A DNA stretch of 64,000 bases from Streptomyces cathayae (GTDB taxonomy: Bacteria > Actinomycetota > Actinomycetes > Streptomycetales > Streptomycetaceae): NCBI RefSeq assembly GCF_029760955.1, contig NZ_CP121682.1, positions 1,736,001 through 1,800,000 of the forward strand, given 5' to 3'. The position numbers and the translations under genes were made by a program. Below are positions 44,178-52,870 of this stretch, one piece after another. Each line of letters opens with the position of its first letter. Within the stretch, counting starts at the first letter, position 1. The notes under the pieces were generated by a model. The model saw nothing but the letters and a program-made list of their open reading frames with translations, was not told the DNA's origin and made no database searches.

Positions 44178-45383
44178 TTACCAGCTGACGGGGAGTTCCA
44201 GCATCCCCTGGATGGTGTTGCCGGGTTTGAAGGGGATCTCCTCCGGCGGGGCGGCGAGCCGGAGCCCGGGCAGCCGTTCGAGGAGCGTGCGCAGGGCGAT
44301 CTCCAGCTCGGTGCGGGCGAGGTTCTGGCCGAGGCACTGGTGGATGCCGAAGCCGAAGGCGACGTGGTGACGGGTCGAGCGGTGGAAGTCGAGTGTGTCG
44401 GGCGCCGGATAGACGTCCTCGTCGCGGTTGATGACGGAGGTGGAGAAGACCACGCCGTCCCCGGCCCTGATCGTGGTCCCGGCGATCTCGATGTCCTCGG
44501 TGGCCAGCCGCAGCAGCCCGTCCGCGATGGACAGCATCCGCATGAGTTCCTCGATCGCGTCCGGCAGCAGCGAGGGGGCGGCGCGCAGTTCGGCCAGCCG
44601 GTCGGGGTGCAGCAGGAGCGTGTAGGTGCCGAGGGAGATCATGTTGGCCGTGGTCTCGTGGCCCGCGACCAGGAGGATCATCGCCAGCGCGGTCAGCTCC
44701 TCGCGGTCCGGCTCGCCCGCGCGCAGCCGCTGCTGGACGAGTTCGTCCAGCAGGCCCTCGCCGGGCTGCCGCTGCTTGTGGTCGATCAGTTCCTCCAGGT
44801 ACGCCGCCAGTCGGTCCCGGGCGTCCTGCGTCTCCTCGGCCGTCGGTCCCCGCAGCAGCCGCCTCGACTGCTCCTCGAAGAACTCGTGGTCGGCGTAGGG
44901 CACGCCGAGCAGGGCGCAGATGACCATGGACGGAACCGGCAGCGCGAAGGCGCGCACCAGGTCGACGGGCGGCCCCTGCGCGATCATCGCGTCCAGCAGT
45001 TCGTCGACGATCTCCTGGATGCGCGGCCTCAGCTCGGTGGCGCGCTTGAGGGTGAAGCTCGGGATCATCATCCGCCGCTGGGTGCGGTGCTCGGGGTCGT
45101 CGACGCCCAGGAGTGCCGGCTTGCGGTCGCGGAGCGCGGCGAAGCGGGGCGCGGTGGCGGGGAAGCCCGAGCGGGTGCGGTCCGTGGACAGCCGGGGGTC
45201 CGCCAGCAGGTCGCGGGCGACGGCGTGGCCGGTCACGAGCCAGGCCGGGCGGCCGTCGTAGAGCTGGATGCGGGCCAGTGGCCGGGCGGCGCGCAGCGGG
45301 TCGTACCCGGTGGGCGGGTGATAGGGGCAGGTCCGGTCCTGGGGGAAGGAGACGGGCTCGGAGAGTTCGGTCAGGTCTGTCAT
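44178..45383 (-). CDS. Cytochrome P450
   Basis: The 401-residue soluble bacterial P450 has an I-helix with AGHETT (240-245), an ExxR motif (Glu279/Arg282) and a heme-binding loop FGFGIHQCLG with Cys350. LLGVDDPEHRTQRRMMIPSFT is the C-helix region. It resembles CYP105-like enzymes of Streptomyces that hydroxylate small hydrophobic molecules; the substrate is unknown. The start is at ATG 45383. The palindromic site upstream may be its operator. The adjacent ferredoxin is its likely electron donor. Confidence 0.95.
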   Translation of the reverse strand: MTDLTELSEPVSFPQDRTCPYHPPTGYDPLRAARPLARIQLYDGRPAWLVTGHAVARDLLADPRLSTDRTRSGFPATAPRFAALRDRKPALLGVDDPEHRTQRRMMIPSFTLKRATELRPRIQEIVDELLDAMIAQGPPVDLVRAFALPVPSMVICALLGVPYADHEFFEEQSRRLLRGPTAEETQDARDRLAAYLEELIDHKQRQPGEGLLDELVQQRLRAGEPDREELTALAMILLVAGHETTANMISLGTYTLLLHPDRLAELRAAPSLLPDAIEELMRMLSIADGLLRLATEDIEIAGTTIRAGDGVVFSTSVINRDEDVYPAPDTLDFHRSTRHHVAFGFGIHQCLGQNLARTELEIALRTLLERLPGLRLAAPPEEIPFKPGNTIQGMLELPVSW

Positions 45384-45429
45384 GGAAGACCTCGCAGACG
45401 AAGGATGCGTCGTGCCGATCTTCATTAGA

Positions 45430-45449
45430 TGCCCGAGGCACCTAGGGCA
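45430..45449. promoter_or_regulatory. 20-bp palindrome before the P450 gene
   Basis: TGCCCGAGGCACCTAGGGCA reads nearly the same on both strands (TGCCC.AGG..CCT.GGGCA). It lies 46 bases upstream of the P450 start and about 110 bases upstream of the divergent frame at 45559. It is a probable repressor operator, although no regulator gene is adjacent. Confidence 0.5.
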
Positions 45450-45558
45450 CGACATGAAGTTCGGCCAGATCGGGGACCTGCGGGATCTGGCCGGGAACCA
45501 CCCATTCCGCATCGTAGTTCGGTTGCCGCTCGAACGGTGCGGGAGACGGGATCCGGCC

Positions 45559-45834
45559 ATGTCCACGACCGATGTGTCCTCACCGCTGCCGTCCGCCGCC
45601 GGCCTCTCCGCGCGGCCCCAGCAGCAGCCCGGCCGTCCCCGAAGGCCCGGTCCCGGAAGGCCCGGTACCGCCGCGGTCGTGAGCGCCGCGCTCGTCGCGG
45701 GCTACGGCATCGCCGTGCTTTTCGGCGCCGTCGTGATCCACCTCGTCACCCTGACCGCCCGAACGTCCCTACGGACCGGTGACCGTCCCCTCATAGCTGG
45801 AGGCCGTGACTGCAGGGGACGTCGAGAGTCATGA
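45559..45834 (+). pseudogene. Membrane protein, N-terminal fragment
   Basis: The frame starts MSTTDVSSPLPSAAGLSARPQQQ, then a Pro/Arg-rich linker and one clear transmembrane helix (TAAVVSAALVAGYGIAVLFGAVVIHLVTL). After TARTS the sequence becomes unrelated where an IS3 orfA begins at 45831. It is probably a truncated transporter or energy-coupling membrane protein. I do not recognise it further. Confidence 0.45.
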
Positions 45835-46108
45835 CGGAGAAGAGCCGGAAGTTCGACGCGGAGTTCCGTGAGGGGCCATGCGGATCGTGACCGCGACCGG
45901 GAAGCGGGTCGCGCAGGACTTGGGGGTCAACGAGACGACGCCGGCGAGCCGGGTCTCGCGGGCCAGGCGCGTGGGGAGGGCGGTACCGGAGGACAAGGAC
46001 GCGCTGATCGCCCGGCTGCTGCAGGAGAACAAGCAGCTGACGAAGGACGTCAAGGGGTTGGAGATGGAAGGTGATGTCCTCGAACGCTGCATGGTCCTGT
46101 GGGTGAAG
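45831..46108 (+). pseudogene. IS3 OrfA pseudogene
   Basis: It begins MTEKSRKFDAEFREG, then shifts frame into RIVTATGKRVAQDLGVNETT ... RLLQENKQLTKDVKGLEMEGDVLERCMVLWVK. The helix-turn-helix part has lost residues, and orfB is missing entirely. It is typical IS3/IS150 OrfA debris. Confidence 0.7.
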
Positions 46109-46148
46109 CGGCCGTGGCGGCGCCGGACCGGCTCGTCGAGAAACGGCA

Positions 46149-46442
46149 CTGCCAGGCCGCCTTCACGCCCGAGTCACCGATCCGGTACACCTGGATGGCC
46201 GCGCCGACGGCCGCGACCAGGGCGATCGCCCATGGAGTGAGGCCGGCCCCCCTTTGGCGTGCTCTCCCTCCAGCGCGCTCTCCCGCACTCGGTCCTCCAG
46301 CCACTCGCCGGATTCGGTGGTCGGCACCACCAGGGCATGAGTGACCGGCCCCATGACCGGCAGCACCCGGCTGAGCCCACGCGCCGCCGGACAACCACAG
46401 CGCACAGAGCACGAGCGCCAACGCCGTCAGGGGGACCAGCAC
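46149..46442 (-). pseudogene. Decayed DUF2231-like membrane protein fragment
   Basis: LVPLTALALVLCALWLSGGAWAQ and GLTPWAIALVAAVGAAIQVYRIGDSGVKAAW are in one frame. LSRVLPVMGPVTHALVVPTTESGEWLEDRVRESALEGEHAKGG lies between them in another. Both its membrane segments and the VYRIGDSGxKAAW end resemble DUF2231-type proteins. Two frameshifts are needed. It ends at the IS3 debris. Confidence 0.5.
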
Positions 46443-46525
46443 CGCCGCGCGTGAGCGAAGAGGGGGATCGGGCGTGGCACTGGTGGGGTCGGGTAGCCGG
46501 AGCCCATTGCCGGCCCCCGGCCCTC

Positions 46526-47536
46526 TCAGAGGTCGTCAGGGGGTTGTCCGCGCCGAGGCTTCGGCGGCGGCTCGAAGTGCACCCGGACCTTCTGAAAGCC
46601 CTTGAACGTCTCGGTGGCGGCGTAGGACTGGTAGGCGCGACGGTCACCCGCGCTGAGGTCCACTCGGTCCGTGAACGGTGTCAGCAGGCTCCGCGGCCAC
46701 AGCCTCAGCAGCCGGACGGCTCCGACCTCGGCAGCCGTGATGAAGATGAGTGCCCCCGCATAGAGCCAGGCGAGCAGCCCCAGGACGATGCCGAACATGC
46801 CGTAGGTGGCTGTGCTCCCGCGCAGGACATGGCTGACGTAATAGGTACCCACCCATTGCAGCCCCTGCCACGCGCAGGCAGCGCCGAGCGCGATCATGAC
46901 GAGTCCGCGCAGCGGCAGCTCCCGCTGCGTCAGCAAGCGGTAGCTCACGAGGAGCAGGGAGGTGGTGAGGCACACGGAGGCCACCGTGGCGGCGATCCAG
47001 GCCCCGCCCCACAGCCGCGCGCCGAACAGGTACGTCTGCGAGGCCGCCACGGACAGCAGGGTGAACGCGCACAGTCCGAGTGCCAGGATCAGCAGGGACA
47101 GCAGCCCCTTGAGCCGTGAGCGGAAGGGGTCCGGCCGGGCGTGCCGGGGCACTGCCCAGATCTTGTTGAGGGCGTACTGCGCTGCCTGGGCCACGCCCAG
47201 AGAGCCGTAGACGCTGCCTGCGATGCCCACGACGAGTGCGGTACTGCTGCCGTGGAAGGAATGGATGTTGCCGGCGATCTGGTCGCCGATGACGGGGAAC
47301 TTGCTCAGGGCCGAGTCGAGGACCCGCTGACGCAGGGCGGGATCGTTGCTGAGGAAGGTGCTCAGGACGGTGACGAGGATGAGGAGGAGCGGGAAGAGGG
47401 AGAGAAAGCCGTAGTAGGTGAGGAGGGCGGCGAGGTACAGGGCTTGGTCGTCGTAGAACTTGTACAGCACGGCGAGTGGCAGTCCCACCCAGCGGTGACG
47501 TCGCTGGTAGCGGTCCAGACGCTCATGGAGGGTCAT
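46526..47536 (-). CDS. YihY/virulence factor BrkB family membrane protein
   Basis: The 336-residue protein has about six transmembrane helices. The family blocks are QALYLAALLTYYGFLSLFPLLLILVTVLSTFL, GSVYGSLGVAQAAQYALNKIWAVP, and GIVLGLLAWLYAGALIFITAAEVGA. The tail (EPPPKPRRGQPPDDL) is proline-rich and cytosolic. The family has no settled function; a role as a transporter or in envelope maintenance has been suggested. It lies alone among pseudogenes. Confidence 0.9.
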   Translation of the reverse strand: MTLHERLDRYQRRHRWVGLPLAVLYKFYDDQALYLAALLTYYGFLSLFPLLLILVTVLSTFLSNDPALRQRVLDSALSKFPVIGDQIAGNIHSFHGSSTALVVGIAGSVYGSLGVAQAAQYALNKIWAVPRHARPDPFRSRLKGLLSLLILALGLCAFTLLSVAASQTYLFGARLWGGAWIAATVASVCLTTSLLLVSYRLLTQRELPLRGLVMIALGAACAWQGLQWVGTYYVSHVLRGSTATYGMFGIVLGLLAWLYAGALIFITAAEVGAVRLLRLWPRSLLTPFTDRVDLSAGDRRAYQSYAATETFKGFQKVRVHFEPPPKPRRGQPPDDL

Positions 47537-47662
47537 CGTTCGCGCCTTTCCCGAGGCCCGAGGCGTTCGTTGTGCCAGGCGATGGCGCGTCTGGTCTCAG
47601 GTTCGCGTAGCCCGCGGTCCGGCATCCCAGTCGCTCAAGGGTGAGGACGGACGGGCCGGCGG

Positions 47663-47950
47663 TCAGGGCCCGGAGACCTCCGCCGCCCACAGTTCCTCGT
47701 ACGTGAACGGGCGGTGCCGGTGGAATTCCCGCACGACCGCGCAGTGCGGTTCGCTGCACGCCGGGACGAGCCGCAAGCCGTCGAACCATTCGTTGTCGGA
47801 GTTCACGGAGAACGGGTCGGGCACGTAGCCGCGCGTCGCCTCGCTCTCGGGGAAGGTGGCCGCGCACAGGTCACACAGCTCCAGACGGGTCTCCTCTGTC
47901 TTTCGCTTCGGGTTCTTCCCCTTCCACCTTTTCATCGGGTCCCACCACAT
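47663..47950 (-). CDS. Hypothetical protein with CxxC motif
   Basis: The product is up to 95 residues. The basic start (MKRWKGKNPKRK) precedes LELCDLCAATFPESEATRGYVPD and NEWFDGLRLVPACSEPHC, with Cys-X2-Cys and later C/H residues that could bind zinc. The ending is FHRHRPFTYEELWAAEV. Relatives occur in Streptomyces beside regulators. The ATG at 47950 or the one at 47935 could be the start, and neither has a strong ribosome-binding site. Confidence 0.6.
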   Translation of the reverse strand: MWWDPMKRWKGKNPKRKTEETRLELCDLCAATFPESEATRGYVPDPFSVNSDNEWFDGLRLVPACSEPHCAVVREFHRHRPFTYEELWAAEVSGP

Positions 47951-48086
47951 GTGAGGGGAAAAGACGCAAGTGCTCCGGCGGGGCCCTGACCGCGGGGTCG
48001 CGACGCGTCACAGTGCCCGGGTCTCCTCTCGGCCCGAGTCGGAAACGGGTAGAGCAGGTCGTTACCCGGTTGGCTGCCGGCACAAC

Positions 48087-48480
48087 TGCTCTGAGCGGCC
48101 GGGCGTTCACGGGCCACGCGGTGAAGAACCGCGCACCATTGACACCTGCATCAGCATCCCGTGTGCGGCCGATGTCTTCGGCAGCCCCGGGGAGAAGATG
48201 ACCTCCTGACAGACCCACCTGCCCAAGAAGGGACCACCTGGAAGGCAAGGACGGACAAGGTGTCGGCCTTGATCGCCGCCCGGATCCCCTCCGCCCGGCT
48301 GACGTCCCGCATCGGGGCGCTCATGAAGTACCGGAAGACGACACCGAGGATCCGGGCGAAGGCGAATTCGAGCACGAAGTCGGCGTGGAGGGCCCTGCCC
48401 GCGAGCGTCGGTCGGGCGGCACGGAGCAGCCACTCCGCGGAGACGTCGCCCAGGGTGCAGCCTGCGCCGCGGTGGCTGAC
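48087..48480 (-). pseudogene. DUF4396 membrane protein pseudogene
   Basis: GAGCTLGDVSAEWLL, HADFVLEFAFARILGVVFRYFMSAPMRDVSRAEGIRAAIKADTLSVLAFQV, then CQEVIFSPGLPKTSAAHGMLMQVSM and FFTAWPVNARPLRA are consecutive blocks of DUF4396. They are found in three successive frames on the minus strand. The N-terminal part is missing. It is a decayed gene. Confidence 0.7.
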
Positions 48481-48529
48481 CGCCTTCGACATCACCTGCC
48501 ACCGCGGCGGCTTTTCCGAGTCCGCGGCG

Positions 48530-48870
48530 TCGCCGAAACTTCGACCGGGTGATGCGCCTGCTCGCCGTCCACGAGGATGCTGAGGAGAAGCACGTCAAGG
48601 GAGCTGCTGGTCGCACAGGGGCCCCACGGAGCTGGATGTCTGCGGCGCCTGGACGAGGTCAGTCGCGCGGTTTCCCAGCACGCCGCGCGTGAGAAGCGTG
48701 AGGAGTTCCGGGCGCTGCGGAAAGTTGTCAGCCTGCCCCGGCTGCGCAGACTGGGCGCTGAGGTCAAGCTCACCCAGGCATACGATCCGACCCGGCCGCA
48801 TCGCCGGGTCAACAACGCGATCATGAACAAGCCGGCCGCACCGGTCTTCGGCCCCGAAGATCCAGGTCGG
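48530..48870 (+). pseudogene. Hemerythrin-domain protein pseudogene
   Basis: NFDRVMRLLAVHEDAEEKHVK is in one frame. LDEVSRAVSQHAAREKREEFRALRKVV ... YDPTRPHRRVNNAIMNKPAAPVFG is in another. These correspond to the His/Glu helices (HxxxE and HxxxEE...) of hemerythrin-like proteins. The middle (EDRV...EEKE) is lost. It is probably non-functional. Confidence 0.55.
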
Positions 48871-48877
48871 CGCCCCG

Positions 48878-49144
48878 GTGCGCGCGGCGGCCCGTCCGGA
48901 GATCACCCCGCTCGACGAGGAACAGCGCAAGCGGGTCCGCCGCGTGCTGCGGCGCCGCCGCGTGGCCTGCCCGTCCTGCGGAAACCGCCGGCGGTGGACC
49001 GTCGGCGACGCGCTCCACCTGGGGTTCCTCTTCCTCGACGAGGACGAGGACGCCTACATGATCGCGGTGACCTGCCGCCGCCGCGGCTGCCCACGGCCCC
49101 GCACCGGCGTCATCGCGCACCGGGCGGACGTCCTGGAACCCTGA
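48878..49144 (+). CDS. Small zinc-ribbon protein
   Basis: The 88-residue basic protein RKRVRRVLRRRRVACPSCGNRRRWTVGDAL carries CxxC, then IAVTCRRRGCPRPRTGV, giving a likely four-cysteine zinc ribbon. The middle is LHLGFLFLDEDEDAYMIAV. Related proteins are common in Streptomyces and have no known role. It starts at GTG 48878. The upstream hemerythrin pseudogene runs straight into it on the same strand. Confidence 0.65.
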   Translation: MRAAARPEITPLDEEQRKRVRRVLRRRRVACPSCGNRRRWTVGDALHLGFLFLDEDEDAYMIAVTCRRRGCPRPRTGVIAHRADVLEP

Positions 49145-49179
49145 CCCCGCGCCGTCCCGCGGCCCGGTGCCGGCACCGC

Positions 49180-49545
49180 TCACCGTCGCCGCTCGCCGTC
49201 CGGGCGCGGCACCGCCAGGCCGAGCCGCTCGGCCAGCGGCGCGACGTCCCGCAGTTCGGCGCACAGGTCCGCGAACCGGTCCCGCTCGGCCGGACCGAGC
49301 GCGCCTCGACGGTCGTACCGCACCAGCCGCGGCAGCCGACCGTGCAGAAAAGCCCCCCACCGGATGCTGAAGCCGTACACGCGGTCGGCGTCCCCGGCCT
49401 GCTCGGGGTCCCCGGCCAGCTCGCGCAGCTGCCGTACCTGGGTGAACAGCAGGTCCAGGTCCGCGGCCGCACCGGGGACGGCCGCGGACTCCGGTTCGCC
49501 GCCGGCCGGCCGCCTGCGGCGCGCGCTCCACCCACAAAATCCCAT
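49180..49545 (-). CDS. Hypothetical protein
   Basis: The 121-residue product DLDLLFTQVRQLRELAGDPEQAGDADRVYGFSIRWGAFLHGRLPRLVRYDRRGALGPAERDRFADLCAELRDVAPLAERLGL is helical and charged. It looks like a conserved Streptomyces protein of unknown function. No motif for a named activity is seen. It starts at ATG 49545, and the first 25 residues are basic and may not be translated. The next gene upstream is the cut gene at 49.6 kb. Confidence 0.55.
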   Translation of the reverse strand: MGFCGWSARRRRPAGGEPESAAVPGAAADLDLLFTQVRQLRELAGDPEQAGDADRVYGFSIRWGAFLHGRLPRLVRYDRRGALGPAERDRFADLCAELRDVAPLAERLGLAVPRPDGERRR

Positions 49546-49556
49546 GAGCGCGGCGG

Positions 49557-49772
49557 CTACAGGCTCGGTTCGGCGACGCCGAGGGCGTACGGAACGCCCC
49601 GCAAGGTCAGATAGACCCGTTCCGGGCCCACCGCCATGCCCGACAACGGCGCCTTCCTCGCCGCCGCGTCCCGCACCGGGGCCCCGAGCCGGGACCGGGC
49701 CACCATCAGGAGCCTGTCCCCGCCAGGTGACGTGTCGATCGCGACCAGCCGGTCCGTCCCCTCCTCCGCGGC
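49557..49772 (-). pseudogene. C-terminal part of a beta-propeller-like protein
   Basis: A 71-residue open frame (AAEEGTDRLVAIDTSPGGDRLLMVARSRLG ... GPERVYLTLRGVPYALGVAEPSL) ends at TAG 49557. The pattern of short strands suggests a PQQ-like or WD40-like propeller repeat. It opens at 49772 beside TTAGAAGTCA, without a start codon. Its upstream part may be the fragment at 55.4 kb, separated by the inserted segment. Confidence 0.5.
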
Positions 49773-49981
49773 TTAGAAGTCACGAGGCATCATCAAGGGT
49801 TCACTTGCGTTCGCCCGTCCAGCCTTCCCCTCGCCTGTTGCACCCCGATGGCCGAGACGCTCTTGGGCTTGACCGCTCCGCTTCACACCCCGCCGTTACC
49901 AGCAACGCATGGGAGCGCGGGGACGGGCCCCGGACACTGGCCCGAAGTTCAGCCGATCGATACCTCCTTCACGTGGCTGGA

Positions 49982-50036
49982 CTTACTTACGTGGAGCGAC
50001 TTCGTGTCGCACACTGAGCGCTTCGGTTGGCGGGCT
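49982..50036 (+). repeat. 55-bp inverted repeat, left copy
   Basis: It begins CTTACTTACGTGGAGCGACT. The reverse complement of 54472-54526 matches it at 52 of 55 positions. The pair encloses the sigma/anti-sigma/ABC operon. Confidence 0.85.
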
Positions 50037-50052
50037 TCGCCAACTGAAGCGC
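50018..50052. terminator. Stem-loop after the ABC operon
   Basis: A 15-base stem (GCGCTTCGGTTGGCG and its near-complement CGCCAACTGAAGCGC) with loop GGCTT lies 20 bases past the last stop codon of the minus-strand operon. It has no T-run, as is usual for Streptomyces terminators. It overlaps the inner end of the left 55-bp repeat. Confidence 0.65.
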
Positions 50053-50071
50053 CCAGCGCGGAGCGTGTCCG

Positions 50072-50644
50072 TTACCGTCTCGGTCCTGCTGCGGCGTACA
50101 GCACGGTGCCGGTCGCCAGCAGGACCCACGCGGTCGCGGCGGACGCCGTCGTGGCGGGGGAAAAGATCATCCAGTTGCTCACCTCTCCCACGATGCCGGG
50201 CGGAGCCGGGACGAGGAGGGCGAACGCGAGCCAGCCGATCGGCAGGGTCCATGCGAACGGTGCCCCGCAGAGCACCGCCCCGAGCGCGGCCAGGCCGACC
50301 AGGCCCGCGCTGTCGCGGACGACGAGCGCGACCGGGACGAGCTCGGTTCCCGCCCCCTGGACCGCCAGCAGCGCCGCCCCGGCGACCGCGCCGGCCAGCA
50401 GCACGTGCGCCGCCCGCCGGGGCACCCACCGGATCGCGGCCGTCCGGTCCAGCGCGGCGTCCTGCCCACCGAGCCCGACAGAGGCGGCCGCCACGTTCGC
50501 GGCCAGGATCAGGACCGCGGTCCCCAGGCTCATCGGGCCCGCGCCGTCCCGGTTGAAGGTCCACGCCGCCAGCGCGACGAGCGCGACCGCTGCGGCCGAG
50601 GTGGGCACCTGTCGTGAACGGGCGTACAGGATCAGCCACCTCAT
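50072..50644 (-). CDS. Membrane protein of the ABC operon
   Basis: This is a 190-residue protein with about five hydrophobic helices (PTSAAAVALVALAAWTF, LGTAVLILAANVAAASVGLG, AAHVLLAGAVAGAALLAV, DSAGLVGLAALGAVLCGA and ...AWVLLATGTVLYAAAG). It is probably an accessory permease subunit of the exporter. Its ATG overlaps the permease stop by four bases (ATGA), so it is translationally coupled. It is the last gene of the operon. Confidence 0.8.
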   Translation of the reverse strand: MRWLILYARSRQVPTSAAAVALVALAAWTFNRDGAGPMSLGTAVLILAANVAAASVGLGGQDAALDRTAAIRWVPRRAAHVLLAGAVAGAALLAVQGAGTELVPVALVVRDSAGLVGLAALGAVLCGAPFAWTLPIGWLAFALLVPAPPGIVGEVSNWMIFSPATTASAATAWVLLATGTVLYAAAGPRR

Positions 50645-52032
50645 GACGACGCCTCCCCCGCCAACACCTCGGTGTACCCCGTGCAGGAGAGGGCGGCGGC
50701 GCGCACCTCGGCCATCCGCGAGCGTTGCTCGGCCGGTGACAGCGCCGTCAGCCGCCGCCAGACGACGTCGGCGTCCGCCTGTTCACGCTGCGAGTACGCG
50801 TAGCGGTCCGGCGTCTGCAGCGGTGTGAACCGCTGATCGCCCAGGGCCCAGCTCGCGGCGATGCTCTGTGCGGGGATGTCCAACTGCCCCGAGCCCTCCC
50901 AAGGGGTGCGCGGTGCGCAGTTCGGTACCAGGCCCTCGGCGACCAGGAGGCGGGTCAGTTCCGCCCCCGTCGCACGGGCGATCAGCGGGTCGCCGAAGTC
51001 GACCAGCACCGTGTCGCGGGAGAGCCGGCGGTCGTCGCCGACCGCGCGCAGCCGGGTGTCCTCCCGCACCGAGTCCGGTGCCTCGTCGCCCAAGGCGTTG
51101 TGCAGCACGCGCAGCGCGTCCTTGCCGCGCGACGCGAGTTCGGGCAGGTGCGAGCGGTTCGCCTGCGTCACGCACACCGGCCCGTCGCAGACCAGGGTGG
51201 CGGCGGCCTCGTCGATGACGTAGGTGTCGCGCGGAGTGGCCGGGAGGATCAGCAGGGCCAGGGCCGCGCAGGCCAGGGCGGGGGCCACCGCGAGCAGTCG
51301 GGCTCGGAGGGTCGCGGCCGACAGCAGTGCGAAACCGGTGGCGAGCAGGCCGAGCAGCCAGAGCGTCTGGCCGAGGTGCACGGAACCGGACAGGGTCAGC
51401 AGCATCTCCCGCGGCTCCACGGTCGCCGGGAGCAGCAGGGAGAGCCGGTTCGGCGCGACGCTCGACGGCAGTACCTCATCATTGCTCGGCCGCAGGGAGA
51501 GGGTCGTCAGCAGGAGGAACAGGGTCAGGGCCGGCGGGGTGAGCGCAAAAGGCACGGCCCGCGCGAGGCCCATGCCGAACACGGCCCCCGCGACGAGGGA
51601 CAGCGCCGCCACCAGCGAGATCGGCAGCCAGCCGAGACTCGTGTAGGTGGTGGCGCCGAGGGCCACCTGGACTCCGCCCACGAGGACCAGGAGGCCGAAG
51701 CCGGGCACCAGCACGAGGGCCGTCGCGCCGGCCGGCAGCGCCGCACGGCGCCAGGCCGGCAGCGGCGTGGTCGTCAGCAGTTCGGTCATCCGCGAGCGGG
51801 AGTCGCGCAGCCCGTACACCGCCCCCAGGCCCACCACGAGCGGCCACCAGAAGCTCAGCAGGTACCGGGTCCACAGGGCCATGGAGGTCCACTGGGCCGT
51901 CCATCCCGCGTCACCCTGCCACCAGATCCCGTCGATCAGCAGGAGGACCGCCAGGCTGCCTGCCAGGACGACGACGCCGAGCCACGGGGCGGCGGAGCGC
52001 TTCAGCTCGATGCGCAGGACACGTGCGTTCAC
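50641..52032 (-). CDS. ABC-2 type transporter permease
   Basis: The 463-residue membrane protein starts VNARVLRIELKRSAAPWLGVVVLAGSLAVLLL. It has helices across residues 15-35, 60-80, 105-180 and 235-280, then a large soluble C-terminal part (about 290-463) with LPELASRGKDALRVLHNALGDEAPDSVRED. The GTG at 52032 overlaps the ATPase stop by four bases (GTGA). It would form the membrane path for the ATPase encoded upstream. The long extracytoplasmic domain is unusual for an ABC-2 permease. Confidence 0.8.
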   Translation of the reverse strand: MNARVLRIELKRSAAPWLGVVVLAGSLAVLLLIDGIWWQGDAGWTAQWTSMALWTRYLLSFWWPLVVGLGAVYGLRDSRSRMTELLTTTPLPAWRRAALPAGATALVLVPGFGLLVLVGGVQVALGATTYTSLGWLPISLVAALSLVAGAVFGMGLARAVPFALTPPALTLFLLLTTLSLRPSNDEVLPSSVAPNRLSLLLPATVEPREMLLTLSGSVHLGQTLWLLGLLATGFALLSAATLRARLLAVAPALACAALALLILPATPRDTYVIDEAAATLVCDGPVCVTQANRSHLPELASRGKDALRVLHNALGDEAPDSVREDTRLRAVGDDRRLSRDTVLVDFGDPLIARATGAELTRLLVAEGLVPNCAPRTPWEGSGQLDIPAQSIAASWALGDQRFTPLQTPDRYAYSQREQADADVVWRRLTALSPAEQRSRMAEVRAAALSCTGYTEVLAGEASS

Positions 52033-52835
52033 CAGGTGCCTCCCGGCTGCTCGGAGCCCTGGAGCAGCGCCGAGTAGCCGCGCTCCAGGGGGCTGCCCCC
52101 CGGGTGTTCGGGGCCGCCCGCCGCGGCCAAGTCGTCCGGCGCGCCCTGGAAGACGAGGCGGCCGTCGGCGAAGAGCACCACGTCGGAGCAGGCGGCCGCG
52201 ACGTCCTCGACCAGATGGGTGGAGACGACCACACACGTGTCACGGCCCAGTTCCTGCAACAGCTCGCGGAAGCGCAACCGCTGCGCCGGGTCCAGGCCGA
52301 CTGTCGGCTCGTCCAACAGCAGCACCGCGGGATCGTTGACGATGGCCTGAGCGATGCCGGCCCGCCGCACCATGCCGCCGGACAGGGTCTTCATCCGGTG
52401 GTCGGCGCGGTCCGCCAGGCCCACCCGTTCCACGGCCCGCTGGACGGCCGCGGGGACGTCTGCCTTCGGAACCTCCTTCAACCAGGCCATGTACTCGACG
52501 AACTCACGCACGGTGAAGCGCTTGTAGTAGCCGAAGTCCTGCGGCAGGTAGCCGATCCGGCGGCGCAGGGCCCGGTGGTCAGCCATCGCGCCCACGCGGG
52601 TGCCGAGCATCTCCAGTTCGCCCTCGGTGGGGCGCAGCACGGTGGCCAGCGTCCGGATCAGGGTGGTCTTTCCCGCTCCGTTGGGTCCCAGGAGGCCGTG
52701 GGTGCCGATGCCCAGGCAGAGGTCGAGTCCGTCGACGGCCATCTTCTTGCGTCCGACGCGTACTCTCAGGCCGCGGGCCCGGATCTCCCAGGCGTAGGTT
52801 TTCGGCGCGGTGTCGACCGCGTTCGTGGTGGGCAT
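52029..52835 (-). CDS. ABC transporter ATP-binding protein
   Basis: The 268-residue NBD has Walker A GPNGAGKTT, the Q-loop in GYLPQDFGYYKRFTVREF, signature LSGGMVRRAGIAQAI, Walker B AVLLLDEPTVGLDP and the H-loop STHLVED. The C-terminus LFADGRLVFQGAPDDL is typical of the CcmA/ABC-2 class. It starts at ATG 52835, 35 bases after the anti-sigma gene stop. It powers the exporter of the operon. Confidence 0.95.
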   Translation of the reverse strand: MPTTNAVDTAPKTYAWEIRARGLRVRVGRKKMAVDGLDLCLGIGTHGLLGPNGAGKTTLIRTLATVLRPTEGELEMLGTRVGAMADHRALRRRIGYLPQDFGYYKRFTVREFVEYMAWLKEVPKADVPAAVQRAVERVGLADRADHRMKTLSGGMVRRAGIAQAIVNDPAVLLLDEPTVGLDPAQRLRFRELLQELGRDTCVVVSTHLVEDVAAACSDVVLFADGRLVFQGAPDDLAAAGGPEHPGGSPLERGYSALLQGSEQPGGTW

Positions 52836-52870
52836 GGTGCGGTGGTCCCTTTCGAAGGTCGACGATGGTT

